Assembly: GCA_025359565.1 (NCBI GenBank)
Contig: JANYFY010000021.1
Coordinates: forward strand, 1-64,000
Direction: 5' to 3'
DNA: 64,000 bases
Source: Gammaproteobacteria bacterium
GTDB lineage: Bacteria > Pseudomonadota > Gammaproteobacteria > Steroidobacterales > Steroidobacteraceae
Shown here: piece after piece, positions 36,052-43,734 of the stretch
How positions within the stretch are numbered: position 1 is the first letter of the stretch
How the letters are laid out: each line of letters begins with the position of its first letter
The notes under the pieces: model-generated
What the model saw: only the letters and a program-made list of their open reading frames with translations
Databases searched by the model: none
What the model was told of the DNA's origin: nothing
Translations under genes and position numbers: made by a program

Positions 36052-37607
36052 GATCGATAGAGACTGGCGTTCACCGCCGACACCTTACTGCCCGCGGGCG
36101 AATGCGTAATACGAAAACCGTGAAATTCATCGGAGGCGCGTTCGGCCGTAAAACCAATTAGCAATTGAAACTCATGCGGATCGGCACGAAGGGGATGATT
36201 GTCCTGGTCACAATTGACAAAATAAGCGTCCTCTAGATGGCGCTTACCAAATGCACCCGCTGCGTAAAGTTCAACGAAAAACGCTCTTACTTGGAGTTCA
36301 ACCGCAGCGGCAACTTTGGCAGGTTGCGGCGCCAAGACTACCCAACGCGTGCCATGTTCTAGGCAATTAACAATATAAAGCGCGAGCCGCCGTGCCGCCA
36401 AAGATTTCCATTCCGAGGAGTATCCTGTATTAGGAGTCAAGGTCCGCGGCGGCACGCCATTTTTTACCCCCGCACGCACCACTTGCAGAGTATTGACGCC
36501 CCGCGCCGCTAATTTACCCCGAGCCTCTTCGGTTACCAGACAGCTTAAACGGAACCCGGGACGTAACGCGACTTCTTCTATTTTCACCGGCGACCACACG
36601 GACTCACTGGCATCAGCACGCGCTAACATCCCCGCCACCGCACCACACGCGGCAAAGGCCTCGAAGCGTGCGCGTAGCTTGTCGTAGGCCAAAATGCGCG
36701 GAAAATGCATCAGAGTATTTTCGTCATAAAAATCCCATCGGCGCATGCCACGCAGCGCATCATCCGCCGTTGCCCAAGCACAAGGGGGATCGACGATTAA
36801 CATTGCCCGGCGCTCGCGGCAAAAACGCGCAGCCACTAACAACGCGCTAGGTCCCACATCGGTGTCGCGCGTCGGGGGTGGTATACACAGTAGATTGAAT
36901 TGCTCGACCTGTGTTAACGCAAACAATCCTGTCTTATCAAGTGCTGAACCGATCAGATCGTAGTCCGTCAACGGCGCTCCATCGTCTCCATCCGAGTTCG
37001 AAAACGCATAACGCGTCGCGAGTCCACTATTCGGATCTAAAGTTCGGTCGGGTCTCACGGATGGCAACATGCCGTGTACCCGCACTAACTCCGACTCAGT
37101 CAAAACTTTGAGTAAATAGCGCTCCGCGGTCGGCATCAAAGAGACTTGTTGAAAACTCTCTTGATCTTCAACTTGCTCGGTACCCTGCAAGCGTACGCGC
37201 TGCACTAAGAGATTAAAGTCCAAAGCATTTTCAAGCGGGATATTGTCGTAGTCCACGCTGGCCCTTAAAAACTCGCGCGTACCCGGACGCACCGCCCGCA
37301 GTGTGAGCTTCTCAGAACCCGCGACCAAGGTCATAGTCGCCGCGCTCGCACCATTAACCACCCGAACGACAATCGCTTCACGGCCCCCGTTGTCAAAATA
37401 TTGCTCCACCGCGTACGCTAATAAACCGGGCTGCCACAATCCACCGAAAACTTGTTGAAACTGTGAGAAATTAGTTACGGTGACAGGCCGATTGACCGGA
37501 CCGCGCAATGTGCGCCCCACGAAGGCGGTCAGCGCCGTGCGCAGCGGGGTAATCACTTGATCGGGACCAAGTCCTTCCTCGACCTGAATACCTAAACTAC
37601 TCAGCAT
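36048..37607 (-). CDS. Orphan contractile-tail sheath protein
   Basis: A 519-residue protein with the layout of phage tail sheaths. The N-terminal region has LRTALTAFVGRTLRGPVNRPVTVTNFSQFQQVFGG and AVEQYFDNGGREAIVVRV. A subtilisin-like middle follows. The conserved C-terminal domain reads RRLALYIVNCLEHGTRWVVLAP, FFVELYAAGAFGKRHLEDAYFVNCDQDN. No tube, baseplate, spike, ATPase or other tail gene is present within the window. It sits inside a cell-envelope operon, overlapping small ORF 37597-37725 upstream and the hydrolase downstream. The ATG at 37607 is chosen over one at 37628, which would add seven residues. Confidence 0.85.
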   Translation of the reverse strand: MLSSLGIQVEEGLGPDQVITPLRTALTAFVGRTLRGPVNRPVTVTNFSQFQQVFGGLWQPGLLAYAVEQYFDNGGREAIVVRVVNGASAATMTLVAGSEKLTLRAVRPGTREFLRASVDYDNIPLENALDFNLLVQRVRLQGTEQVEDQESFQQVSLMPTAERYLLKVLTESELVRVHGMLPSVRPDRTLDPNSGLATRYAFSNSDGDDGAPLTDYDLIGSALDKTGLFALTQVEQFNLLCIPPPTRDTDVGPSALLVAARFCRERRAMLIVDPPCAWATADDALRGMRRWDFYDENTLMHFPRILAYDKLRARFEAFAACGAVAGMLARADASESVWSPVKIEEVALRPGFRLSCLVTEEARGKLAARGVNTLQVVRAGVKNGVPPRTLTPNTGYSSEWKSLAARRLALYIVNCLEHGTRWVVLAPQPAKVAAAVELQVRAFFVELYAAGAFGKRHLEDAYFVNCDQDNHPLRADPHEFQLLIGFTAERASDEFHGFRITHSPAGSKVSAVNASLYRS

Positions 37608-37725
37608 CACTCGAAGGTACCTCCGCATCCATGGCGCGCAAGCGCTCTTCGATTTGCGCCTGACTCTTTTCTGTTTCTTTGCGCGAAATCTCCTCGAGCA
37701 TCACCTTCATCCATTCACTAGTCAT
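37597..37725 (-). CDS. 42-residue charged helical protein
   Basis: A short frame, MTSEWMKVMLEEISRKETEK to a TAG at 37597, predicted as one amphipathic helix rich in Glu, Lys and Arg. Its ATG overlaps the stop of the M1-family gene by 8 bp, and its end overlaps the sheath ATG by 11 bp, so it links the two in one coupled transcript. The overlap pattern argues for translation. I do not know a named family; small helical partners of sheath genes are an obvious comparison. Confidence 0.6.
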   Translation of the reverse strand: MTSEWMKVMLEEISRKETEKSQAQIEERLRAMDAEVPSSDAE

Positions 37726-39625
37726 TGATTATCGCATCTATTGCCGTCACGGTATTCGAATGATAGCCGGGACGCGCCTCTGAATACACGCGTTTAGCAA
37801 ATTCTTTATGCGCGGGAGTTTGGAGCAGCGCGACGTAAAGGGCTTTGGCCCACTCAATGCGACCCATGCTTTTAAGGTAGGCACTCAGGCGAGTAAATCC
37901 CGGCGCGTAGTCATTTTGGACTACTAACATCAGCCATGCTTGTTCAACCGCTGGGCTACGATTTCGACTTGCGATCAAACCCCGATCTAGTTGCGTCATT
38001 TGCAGCGTGCTTAAATGTACGGGTAGCAACTTGAAGAAATATAACCACTCAGGCGGTACCCAGTGAGCGGCGTCTAACGGAAAGGGCGTCGCGTTTGCAA
38101 GCCATGCGGCTCGGATCATATCGACTCTGCTAAACGCATCGCTTGCGGGCATCAGTGCGTCAGCGGGTATTCCAGGTTCCGTGAACCACGCCATCAATTG
38201 ACTGTGATTTACCGCAGCGGGGAACTGAGCGAGTAAGTTGTCCTCCAAATAAGCTAAAAATTGTTCTGTCGTAAGACTTTGAAACTGAAACTTGTCGAAA
38301 TAAGCACGAAGGAATTCATCAAAACGATCTCTACCTACTTTAGCTTCCAAGTATTTTAAGAACAGTCGACCTTTTTCGGACGGCACTGCCGTATAAGCCG
38401 CACGCGGATCGCGAGCGCGCATATCCACCGTCAATAAACGGTCCGTAGCGTCAACAGCCCCTATTGGGGTCGTCATTTCCTCATGCAACGACGTTAAACC
38501 CAATACCGCCTCCATAGAAGAAACCTGCTCACCCTCAATCGCCTCAGTAATGCGACTCTCAAGATAACTACTAAAGCCTTCGTTAAGCCACACTTCACCC
38601 CAAGTCGCGTTGGTCACAAGATTACCCGACCAAGAATGCGCTACTGCGTCTGCCAAATCCTGTACCACTCCAGCGCGTGTCAGAATCGTTGGCATGAAGG
38701 ATAAGCGCGGATACTGCATACCCCTCCCAGGATAACTGGGGGGAAGCACTAAAATGTCATACCGTTCCCAGCGATAAGGACCCAAGAGTTTGGTCGAGAC
38801 TTGCAGCAGCGCCTCAGTGCCCGCAAATTCCAACGCCGCCGCTTTCGCCTGCGAGCTCTCCGCATACACGCCAGTGCGAATCCCGGTGGGCTTGAATTTC
38901 AAATCCCCGACGGCCAGCGCAATCAAGTACGAAGGAACCGGCTTAGCCATGGCAAACTCAAATTCACCGGTATGCCTAGCCTTAGGGTCATTTTGAGCAC
39001 TCATGACTGCCAATAACTCATCGGGCGTTTGAATGACCGCGCGGTAGGTCATGCGCACTTGAGGAGTATCTTGTAAGGGTATCCAGCATCGCGTACCCAT
39101 CGGCTCAAATTGAGTGTACAAAAAGGGCTGTTTCTTGCCGGCAGTTTGCTGGGGCGACAGCCATTGCAATGCCGTTGCCGCCGGCGAAGTTTCGTATTCG
39201 ATTTTAATGAACTCCATCGCCCGGACGGAGCGTGGCAGTTCAATGATCAGCGGACTCCCCAAAATGGGATCGGTCCGACCGCTTTGAAACGGCCGACTCA
39301 CCCAAATCGCATCCATGGGGCCAATGGCGCTAGTCGCCCCTGTGACGTCACTGCTCTGTTGGGTCACGCTACTGACGTGCAAATCGCGAGTGTCCAATAC
39401 TAGTTGAGTGGCGTGTGGATCCAGTCGCTTAATTTGGAGGGTGGCGCTACCGCGCAGCACATGCTCTTTAAAATCCACATCCAACGCCAAATCCAAATGC
39501 ACTACTCGAAATTGGTCCAGATTGGCAAATGAATGGTAATCATGGCCCTCGATAGGCGCATCCGCAGAGGCCGCCGCACCTAGTAGGACTAAGAACCAAA
39601 AAACCGCTGGTTTTGTGTCACGCAA
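37718..39625 (-). CDS. M1-family peptidase homologue, predicted inactive
   Basis: A 635-residue exported protein (signal peptide ending AAASADA, about residue 22) with the fold order of leukotriene A4 hydrolase-type M1 aminopeptidases, including SGNLVTNATWGEVWLNEGFSSYLE. The zinc motif HExxH is replaced by DAVAH, the exopeptidase GxMEN by GRGMQY, and the catalytic tyrosine of PYEKG by Ser (VPSEKG). Only the third zinc ligand, Glu of NEGF, remains. The start is probably TTG at 39625, right after the L,D-transpeptidase stop. It is likely a binding or scaffold protein of the periplasm. Confidence 0.85.
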   Translation of the reverse strand: MRDTKPAVFWFLVLLGAAASADAPIEGHDYHSFANLDQFRVVHLDLALDVDFKEHVLRGSATLQIKRLDPHATQLVLDTRDLHVSSVTQQSSDVTGATSAIGPMDAIWVSRPFQSGRTDPILGSPLIIELPRSVRAMEFIKIEYETSPAATALQWLSPQQTAGKKQPFLYTQFEPMGTRCWIPLQDTPQVRMTYRAVIQTPDELLAVMSAQNDPKARHTGEFEFAMAKPVPSYLIALAVGDLKFKPTGIRTGVYAESSQAKAAALEFAGTEALLQVSTKLLGPYRWERYDILVLPPSYPGRGMQYPRLSFMPTILTRAGVVQDLADAVAHSWSGNLVTNATWGEVWLNEGFSSYLESRITEAIEGEQVSSMEAVLGLTSLHEEMTTPIGAVDATDRLLTVDMRARDPRAAYTAVPSEKGRLFLKYLEAKVGRDRFDEFLRAYFDKFQFQSLTTEQFLAYLEDNLLAQFPAAVNHSQLMAWFTEPGIPADALMPASDAFSRVDMIRAAWLANATPFPLDAAHWVPPEWLYFFKLLPVHLSTLQMTQLDRGLIASRNRSPAVEQAWLMLVVQNDYAPGFTRLSAYLKSMGRIEWAKALYVALLQTPAHKEFAKRVYSEARPGYHSNTVTAIDAIIND

Positions 39626-39629
39626 AATT

Positions 39630-40877
39630 TTAAGGTGAAGACTTAGGTGGAGACTCCGGTTGCGACGGCGGCGACGGTGGCGACGGTGGCGTGCGCCCAC
39701 CGAGCAAGTCCTTAAAAGTTTTCTCGTCAACCAACAACCCTGTCTTACCATCCCAATTGGACCCTGTCGGCAATGCATTGGAAACTAGACGAGCGGAAGT
39801 AGCCACTTTTTCAATTGCGTCCCCGTGTCCGGTGATGGCCACGGGAATTGCCCGTGGCGCACGCGCCATTTCGCCGACTCGTTGCCAATCGATTTCCTTT
39901 TCATGCACGGCAATCTTTTTGCCTAGTCTTGGATTCAACATTTGCGCAAGTAGCCGTTTGCGATTACGGCTCCAATCGCGCGAATCATCTTCAAGCACTC
40001 CATAAGCCTGTAAATACAACGCACCACCGCTCCACCCAAATAGATAGGGCTGATTAACCACCGTCACCGGAGTGCCAACCGGAATCAAATCAAAAAATAT
40101 TGCGATGTCTTCTGGGTATAAGCGCATGCAGCCGTGACTTGAGCGCATTCCAACGCCATAGGGCTTGTTCGTGCCATGTATCAAATAACTGGGCCAACCC
40201 AGTCTAAACATATACTGCCCCAGTGGATTATCGGGCCCCGCCGGCACCTTGGCGGGCAACACATCGCCGTTCTCCGCATGTTCGTCACGCACTGATTTTG
40301 GCACCACCCACACAGGATCTTTCTGTCGACTGACAATTTTGGTAGTGCCTTCGGGCGTCTTCCAGCCGACTTTACCAATGCCAATAGGATGCGTAAATAC
40401 CGTTTGAGGCTCAGATTTTTTATGCGGCGGGTAATAAAAAATGCGCATGGCCGCAACATTTACCACCACTCCCTCATGCGGTGCGGAGGGCAACACAAAT
40501 TGCGTCGGCACTACGACTTCGCGTCCCACGCCCGGCAACCAAGGATCGACACCCGGATTCGCCAGTAACAATTCTTCGTAACCCACATCAAAACGCCGTG
40601 CAATATCCGGCAAGGTATCTTCCTTGCCCACTCGCGTCCGCTGCACGTAACCCACCACCTCGTTATTCGCAGGATCAATCACAAAATGATGAGTAGCCGC
40701 CGGCGTCGGTAACTCCGGTGCAGGTGGAGGGGTTAGAACGACCACCGGTGGCTTCAGGATCGCAGGTTTAAATAACGAACATCCGCTAAACGCCGCCCCC
40801 AAACTCACGGCAAAAATCACCGCAATCACAGGCAAGGATGTACGCAAGCACTGAGCGAAATTAACCGTCATTCGCAA
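39630..40877 (-). CDS. L,D-transpeptidase lipoprotein (ErfK/YbiS type)
   Basis: A 415-residue lipoprotein (lipobox FSGC, about residue 33). A LysM-like peptidoglycan-binding section (EDTLPDIARRFDVGYEELLLANPGVD) precedes the YkuD catalytic domain (about 140-280) with HGTNKPYGVGMRSSHGCMRLYPEDI, holding the catalytic His and Cys. It forms 3-3 crosslinks or attaches lipoproteins to peptidoglycan. The C-terminus is a Pro/Ser tail. The gene begins 3 bp after the upstream TPM gene and is followed 4 bp later by the M1-family gene. Confidence 0.93.
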   Translation of the reverse strand: MRMTVNFAQCLRTSLPVIAVIFAVSLGAAFSGCSLFKPAILKPPVVVLTPPPAPELPTPAATHHFVIDPANNEVVGYVQRTRVGKEDTLPDIARRFDVGYEELLLANPGVDPWLPGVGREVVVPTQFVLPSAPHEGVVVNVAAMRIFYYPPHKKSEPQTVFTHPIGIGKVGWKTPEGTTKIVSRQKDPVWVVPKSVRDEHAENGDVLPAKVPAGPDNPLGQYMFRLGWPSYLIHGTNKPYGVGMRSSHGCMRLYPEDIAIFFDLIPVGTPVTVVNQPYLFGWSGGALYLQAYGVLEDDSRDWSRNRKRLLAQMLNPRLGKKIAVHEKEIDWQRVGEMARAPRAIPVAITGHGDAIEKVATSARLVSNALPTGSNWDGKTGLLVDEKTFKDLLGGRTPPSPPSPPSQPESPPKSSP

Positions 40878-40880
40878 CCC

Positions 40881-41387
40881 CTACAACAGCGCGGGACGGT
40901 CAGGCAATTGATTGTGCTGCCTCAAGCTACCCGGCTGTAGCGGAAATTGATGCGCCAAAATCTTGCCCACAGCCTCAACTCCGGCCACTGAGCCATTTTG
41001 ATATCGACCCGCACGGAAATGCTCCTCCATAATCCGGCACACGGCCTCCCACTCTGCCGCGAGCACTCGTCCCTGAAAGCCGCGATCCGCCACGATTTCC
41101 ACATGCCGATCCGCCAATTGAACATAGATAAGCACACCGTTATTGATCTCAGTGTCCCACACTCTAAGATATGCGAATACCTCAAGGGCGCGAGTGCGCG
41201 GCATCATCTTGTGCAATACATGCCAAGGGGTTAAAGCGGTCTCTACCGCAAACCGAATCTCACCCGAATGAGTGCGTTCAGCCGTGGTCACAGCCGTCTC
41301 GATTGCATCGAGAGTTGCACTGGGAAATAGCATACGCGTACGCCAATGAGCGGATGATGCGTGCCTGAGTAAGCGCCCGATAACCAT
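40881..41387 (-). CDS. TPM-domain protein (second copy)
   Basis: A 168-residue protein with a TPM (TPM_phosphatase) domain: HSGEIRFAVETAL, INNGVLIYVQLADRHVEIVADRGF and a helical end. No signal peptide or membrane helix is seen. Its start overlaps the stop of the larger TPM gene (TAATG). TPM proteins often accompany LemA and bind the membrane or assist protein quality control; the enzymatic role is unsettled. Confidence 0.88.
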   Translation of the reverse strand: MVIGRLLRHASSAHWRTRMLFPSATLDAIETAVTTAERTHSGEIRFAVETALTPWHVLHKMMPRTRALEVFAYLRVWDTEINNGVLIYVQLADRHVEIVADRGFQGRVLAAEWEAVCRIMEEHFRAGRYQNGSVAGVEAVGKILAHQFPLQPGSLRQHNQLPDRPALL

Positions 41388-42274
41388 TACCAGCCGCCCG
41401 AAGCGCCGCCGCCCCCAAAACCACCACCGCCACCGCCAAATCCGCCGCCACCGAAGCCACCGCCCCCACCACCACCGCCGAAGCCGCTTCCGCCCCAGCC
41501 CCCGAAGCCGCCTCCACTACTTGACCAACCCCGTGTCGATCCCATCAACAATGCAAACACAAAAGCCAGCAACCCCACTCCTAACCCTATGGGCAAGAAA
41601 TGGCTCAAGAAAAACGCGATTACACCGGTAATGCCGCCGGTTGCTACCGATCCGAACAAATGACCGAATAGGGCTCGCAGCACGCCGCTCGCCACAAACA
41701 CGACCACCAACAGTAGCGGCAGCATATTACTGAGCCCACTTCCGCGACGCTCCCATTTATGGTCAGGCTCGGGCAAAGGCTCACCATTGACCACCGAAAG
41801 TATTTTCGTAACGCCTTCACTTACGCCGCCATCGTAGTCACCCAGCTTAAAGCGCGGAGTAATGGTTTCTTGAATGATACGATTCGCGATCGCATCGGGC
41901 AGCGCGCCCTCTAAGCCACGACCGACTTCAATTCGCACCCGTCGATCATCTTTGGCAATAATCAATATCACCCCGTCGTCGATCTTCTTGCGCCCGACTT
42001 TCCATGCATCAGCGACCCGAATACTGAACTGTTCAATCTCTTCGGGCTGGGTGGTTGATACTACGAGCACGGCAATTTGGCTGCCCTTAGTAGTCTCGAA
42101 TTGAGTAAGTTGGCCCTCGATACGTGCGACCGCCTCCCCCGATAGGGTGCCCGTCATATCCATGACTCGCGCGGTCAGGGGCGGTACCGCGACCTGTGCG
42201 TGTGCCCCGCGCACGCACAGCGCCGCCAGTAGGGCAAACCCTACAAAATTAGCGGCGCGGAAGGCTTTAAGCAA
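41387..42274 (-). CDS. TPM-domain membrane protein with Gly-rich tail (YgcG-like)
   Basis: A 295-residue protein with a signal peptide (ending AHAQ, about residue 27), a periplasmic TPM domain (LTARVMDMTGTLSGEAVARIE to about 165, with VRIEVGRGLEGALPD), two membrane helices (about 185-240) and a glycine/serine-rich C-terminus with repeated GGGGFGG units. It starts with TTG. YgcG-like proteins form a pair with LemA, encoded 15 bp upstream. Confidence 0.9.
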   Translation of the reverse strand: MLKAFRAANFVGFALLAALCVRGAHAQVAVPPLTARVMDMTGTLSGEAVARIEGQLTQFETTKGSQIAVLVVSTTQPEEIEQFSIRVADAWKVGRKKIDDGVILIIAKDDRRVRIEVGRGLEGALPDAIANRIIQETITPRFKLGDYDGGVSEGVTKILSVVNGEPLPEPDHKWERRGSGLSNMLPLLLVVVFVASGVLRALFGHLFGSVATGGITGVIAFFLSHFLPIGLGVGLLAFVFALLMGSTRGWSSSGGGFGGWGGSGFGGGGGGGGFGGGGFGGGGGGFGGGGASGGW

Positions 42275-42289
42275 GACTGCGACGCGGCG

Positions 42290-42955
42290 TCAACGAGGAG
42301 GAGCCGTTGACGGGGTCGTGGCCGCGGGCGGCGTGGCAGGTGCGCTGCTCGCAGGTGGTGGGGCGGCTCCACCGAAATCCACCGTGGGTGGCTTAGCGAT
42401 GGTGGCCTCGTTCTCCACTGTGAAATTGGGCTTGATTTTATAGCCAAACATCATGGCGGTTAGGTTGCCCGGAAATTCGCGTACGGTTACGTTGTAGCCT
42501 TGAACCGCCTGAATATACCGATTGCGCGCTACGGTGATACGATTCTCAGTACCCTCTAACTGCGCTTGGAGGTCGCGGAAATTTTGGTCCGATTTTAATT
42601 GGGGGTAGTTTTCGGTCACCACCAAGAGGCGCGATAAAGCGCTGGACAGCTCTCCTTGAGCCGCTTGGAATTTGGCAAATGCCTCCGGATTATTAACCAA
42701 TTCGGGAGTCGCCTGGATAGAACCCACTTTCGCGCGGGCCTGAGTCACACCCAGTAACACTTGTTGTTCTTGAGTCGCGTATCCTTTAACCGTATTGACG
42801 AGGTTAGGAATCAAATCAGAACGGCGTTGATATTGATTAATAACTTCGGACCAAGCGGATTTAACTTGCTCGTCCTGGACTTGGAGGGCGTTGTAGCCGC
42901 AACCAGAAAGAAGTACTGCAGCGGCTAACATTAAGCCCAAACCTAATTTATTCAT
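42290..42955 (-). CDS. LemA family lipoprotein
   Basis: A 221-residue lipoprotein (lipobox LSGC, about residue 19) with the LemA all-helical domain: YNALQVQDEQVKSAWSEVINQYQRRSDLIPNLV, LLVVTENYPQLKSDQNF, LEGTENRITVARNRYI and YNVTVREFP. It ends in a disordered Ala/Pro tail. LemA proteins are envelope factors found beside TPM genes. AAGGGG six bases before the ATG serves as ribosome site. An intrinsic terminator hairpin lies 57 bp upstream of the ATG, in the leader. Confidence 0.92.
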   Translation of the reverse strand: MNKLGLGLMLAAAVLLSGCGYNALQVQDEQVKSAWSEVINQYQRRSDLIPNLVNTVKGYATQEQQVLLGVTQARAKVGSIQATPELVNNPEAFAKFQAAQGELSSALSRLLVVTENYPQLKSDQNFRDLQAQLEGTENRITVARNRYIQAVQGYNVTVREFPGNLTAMMFGYKIKPNFTVENEATIAKPPTVDFGGAAPPPASSAPATPPAATTPSTAPPR

Positions 42956-43011
42956 TTTAAAACCCCTTATTCGCCCCGCAACTTGAGGCCGATGGTGGGA
43001 AGTCTACCACC

Positions 43012-43042
43012 AAAAAAAAGCCCCGAGTTGTGCTCGGGGCTT
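43012..43042 (-). terminator. Intrinsic terminator pointing leftwards, upstream of lemA
   Basis: Stem GCCCCGAG / CTCGGGGC (43020-43027 with 43033-43040) and loop TTGTG, followed on the minus strand by eight U (complement of the A run 43012-43019). It can only stop minus-strand transcription. The nearest gene that could need it is homospermidine synthase, whose stop is at 43731 beyond greB, or a short RNA starting between 43043 and 43155. No -10/-35 pair in that gap is convincing. Confidence 0.85.
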
Positions 43043-43215
43043 AGAGTTGCGGACTTCAATGAAGGGGGATAAAGCCCGCTAGGGGAATCGATAACAACAG
43101 GTTGGTATGCTAGAGGCTAAACCCTGCACCCCGCTGTGAGCAATTTCTCGATCGGTTGGCCTTTGAGCGGAATTTCGTCACGAACTGTGCAAAATTAGAC
43201 CAAAGGAGGCCCAAA

Positions 43216-43734
43216 TTGTCTCGATATCGCCCCCCCACGATTCAAGGATCGAAATACATCACGCCAGAAGGGGCTGCGCGGTTACGTCAAGAATTGGATC
43301 AATTGTGGCTCAAAGAGCGTCCCCAAGTGACTCAAGCAGTATCAGAAGCGGCCGCTCAGGGCGATCGGTCGGAGAATGCCGAATACACGTATGGCAAGAA
43401 ACGATTGCGTGAAATTGATGCTCGAGTGCGTTTTTTACGCAAAAGGCTTGAAGGCATGACGGTAGTCGCTCCGCAGACAGGAATCCGCCACCCAGCACGA
43501 GTGTATTTCGGGGCGTGGGTACAGCTCGAAGAACCCAACGGTGGCGCAAGCTGGTTTCGCATTGTCGGACCTGATGAATTCGATCGGGCTAAGAATTATA
43601 TAAGTATGGACTCACCGCTGGGGCACGCACTGCTCGGTAAGCTTAAGGGCCATGAATTTACGTTAGATCTCCCCGGAGGCACCCGTCATTGGTGCATCGT
43701 GGCGATCGAGTATCGCGACTTTTGCGAAACTTAA
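43216..43734 (+). CDS. greB: Transcription elongation factor GreB
   Basis: A 172-residue factor that enters the RNA polymerase secondary channel and triggers cleavage of backtracked RNA. It has the coiled coil with the acidic tip DRSENAEYTYGKKR and a C-terminal FKBP-like domain (SPLGHALLGKLKGHEF). The start is TTG at 43216, fixed by a strong ribosome site AAAGGAGG at 43202-43209 six bases upstream; a longer frame has no such site. Its last bases overlap the convergent homospermidine synthase stop by 4 bp. GreB is chosen over GreA from the sequence RFLRKRLEGMTVV. Confidence 0.93.
   Translation: MSRYRPPTIQGSKYITPEGAARLRQELDQLWLKERPQVTQAVSEAAAQGDRSENAEYTYGKKRLREIDARVRFLRKRLEGMTVVAPQTGIRHPARVYFGAWVQLEEPNGGASWFRIVGPDEFDRAKNYISMDSPLGHALLGKLKGHEFTLDLPGGTRHWCIVAIEYRDFCET

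Noticed and set aside
36048..37607. Prophage or tailocin remnant
   Set aside because: No other phage, tube, baseplate, lysis or integrase gene lies within the window, and the gene is embedded in an envelope operon.
41390..41520. Repetitive stretch that could be mistaken for a CRISPR array or satellite
   Set aside because: It encodes the glycine-rich tail of a TPM protein; units are irregular and there are no spacers.
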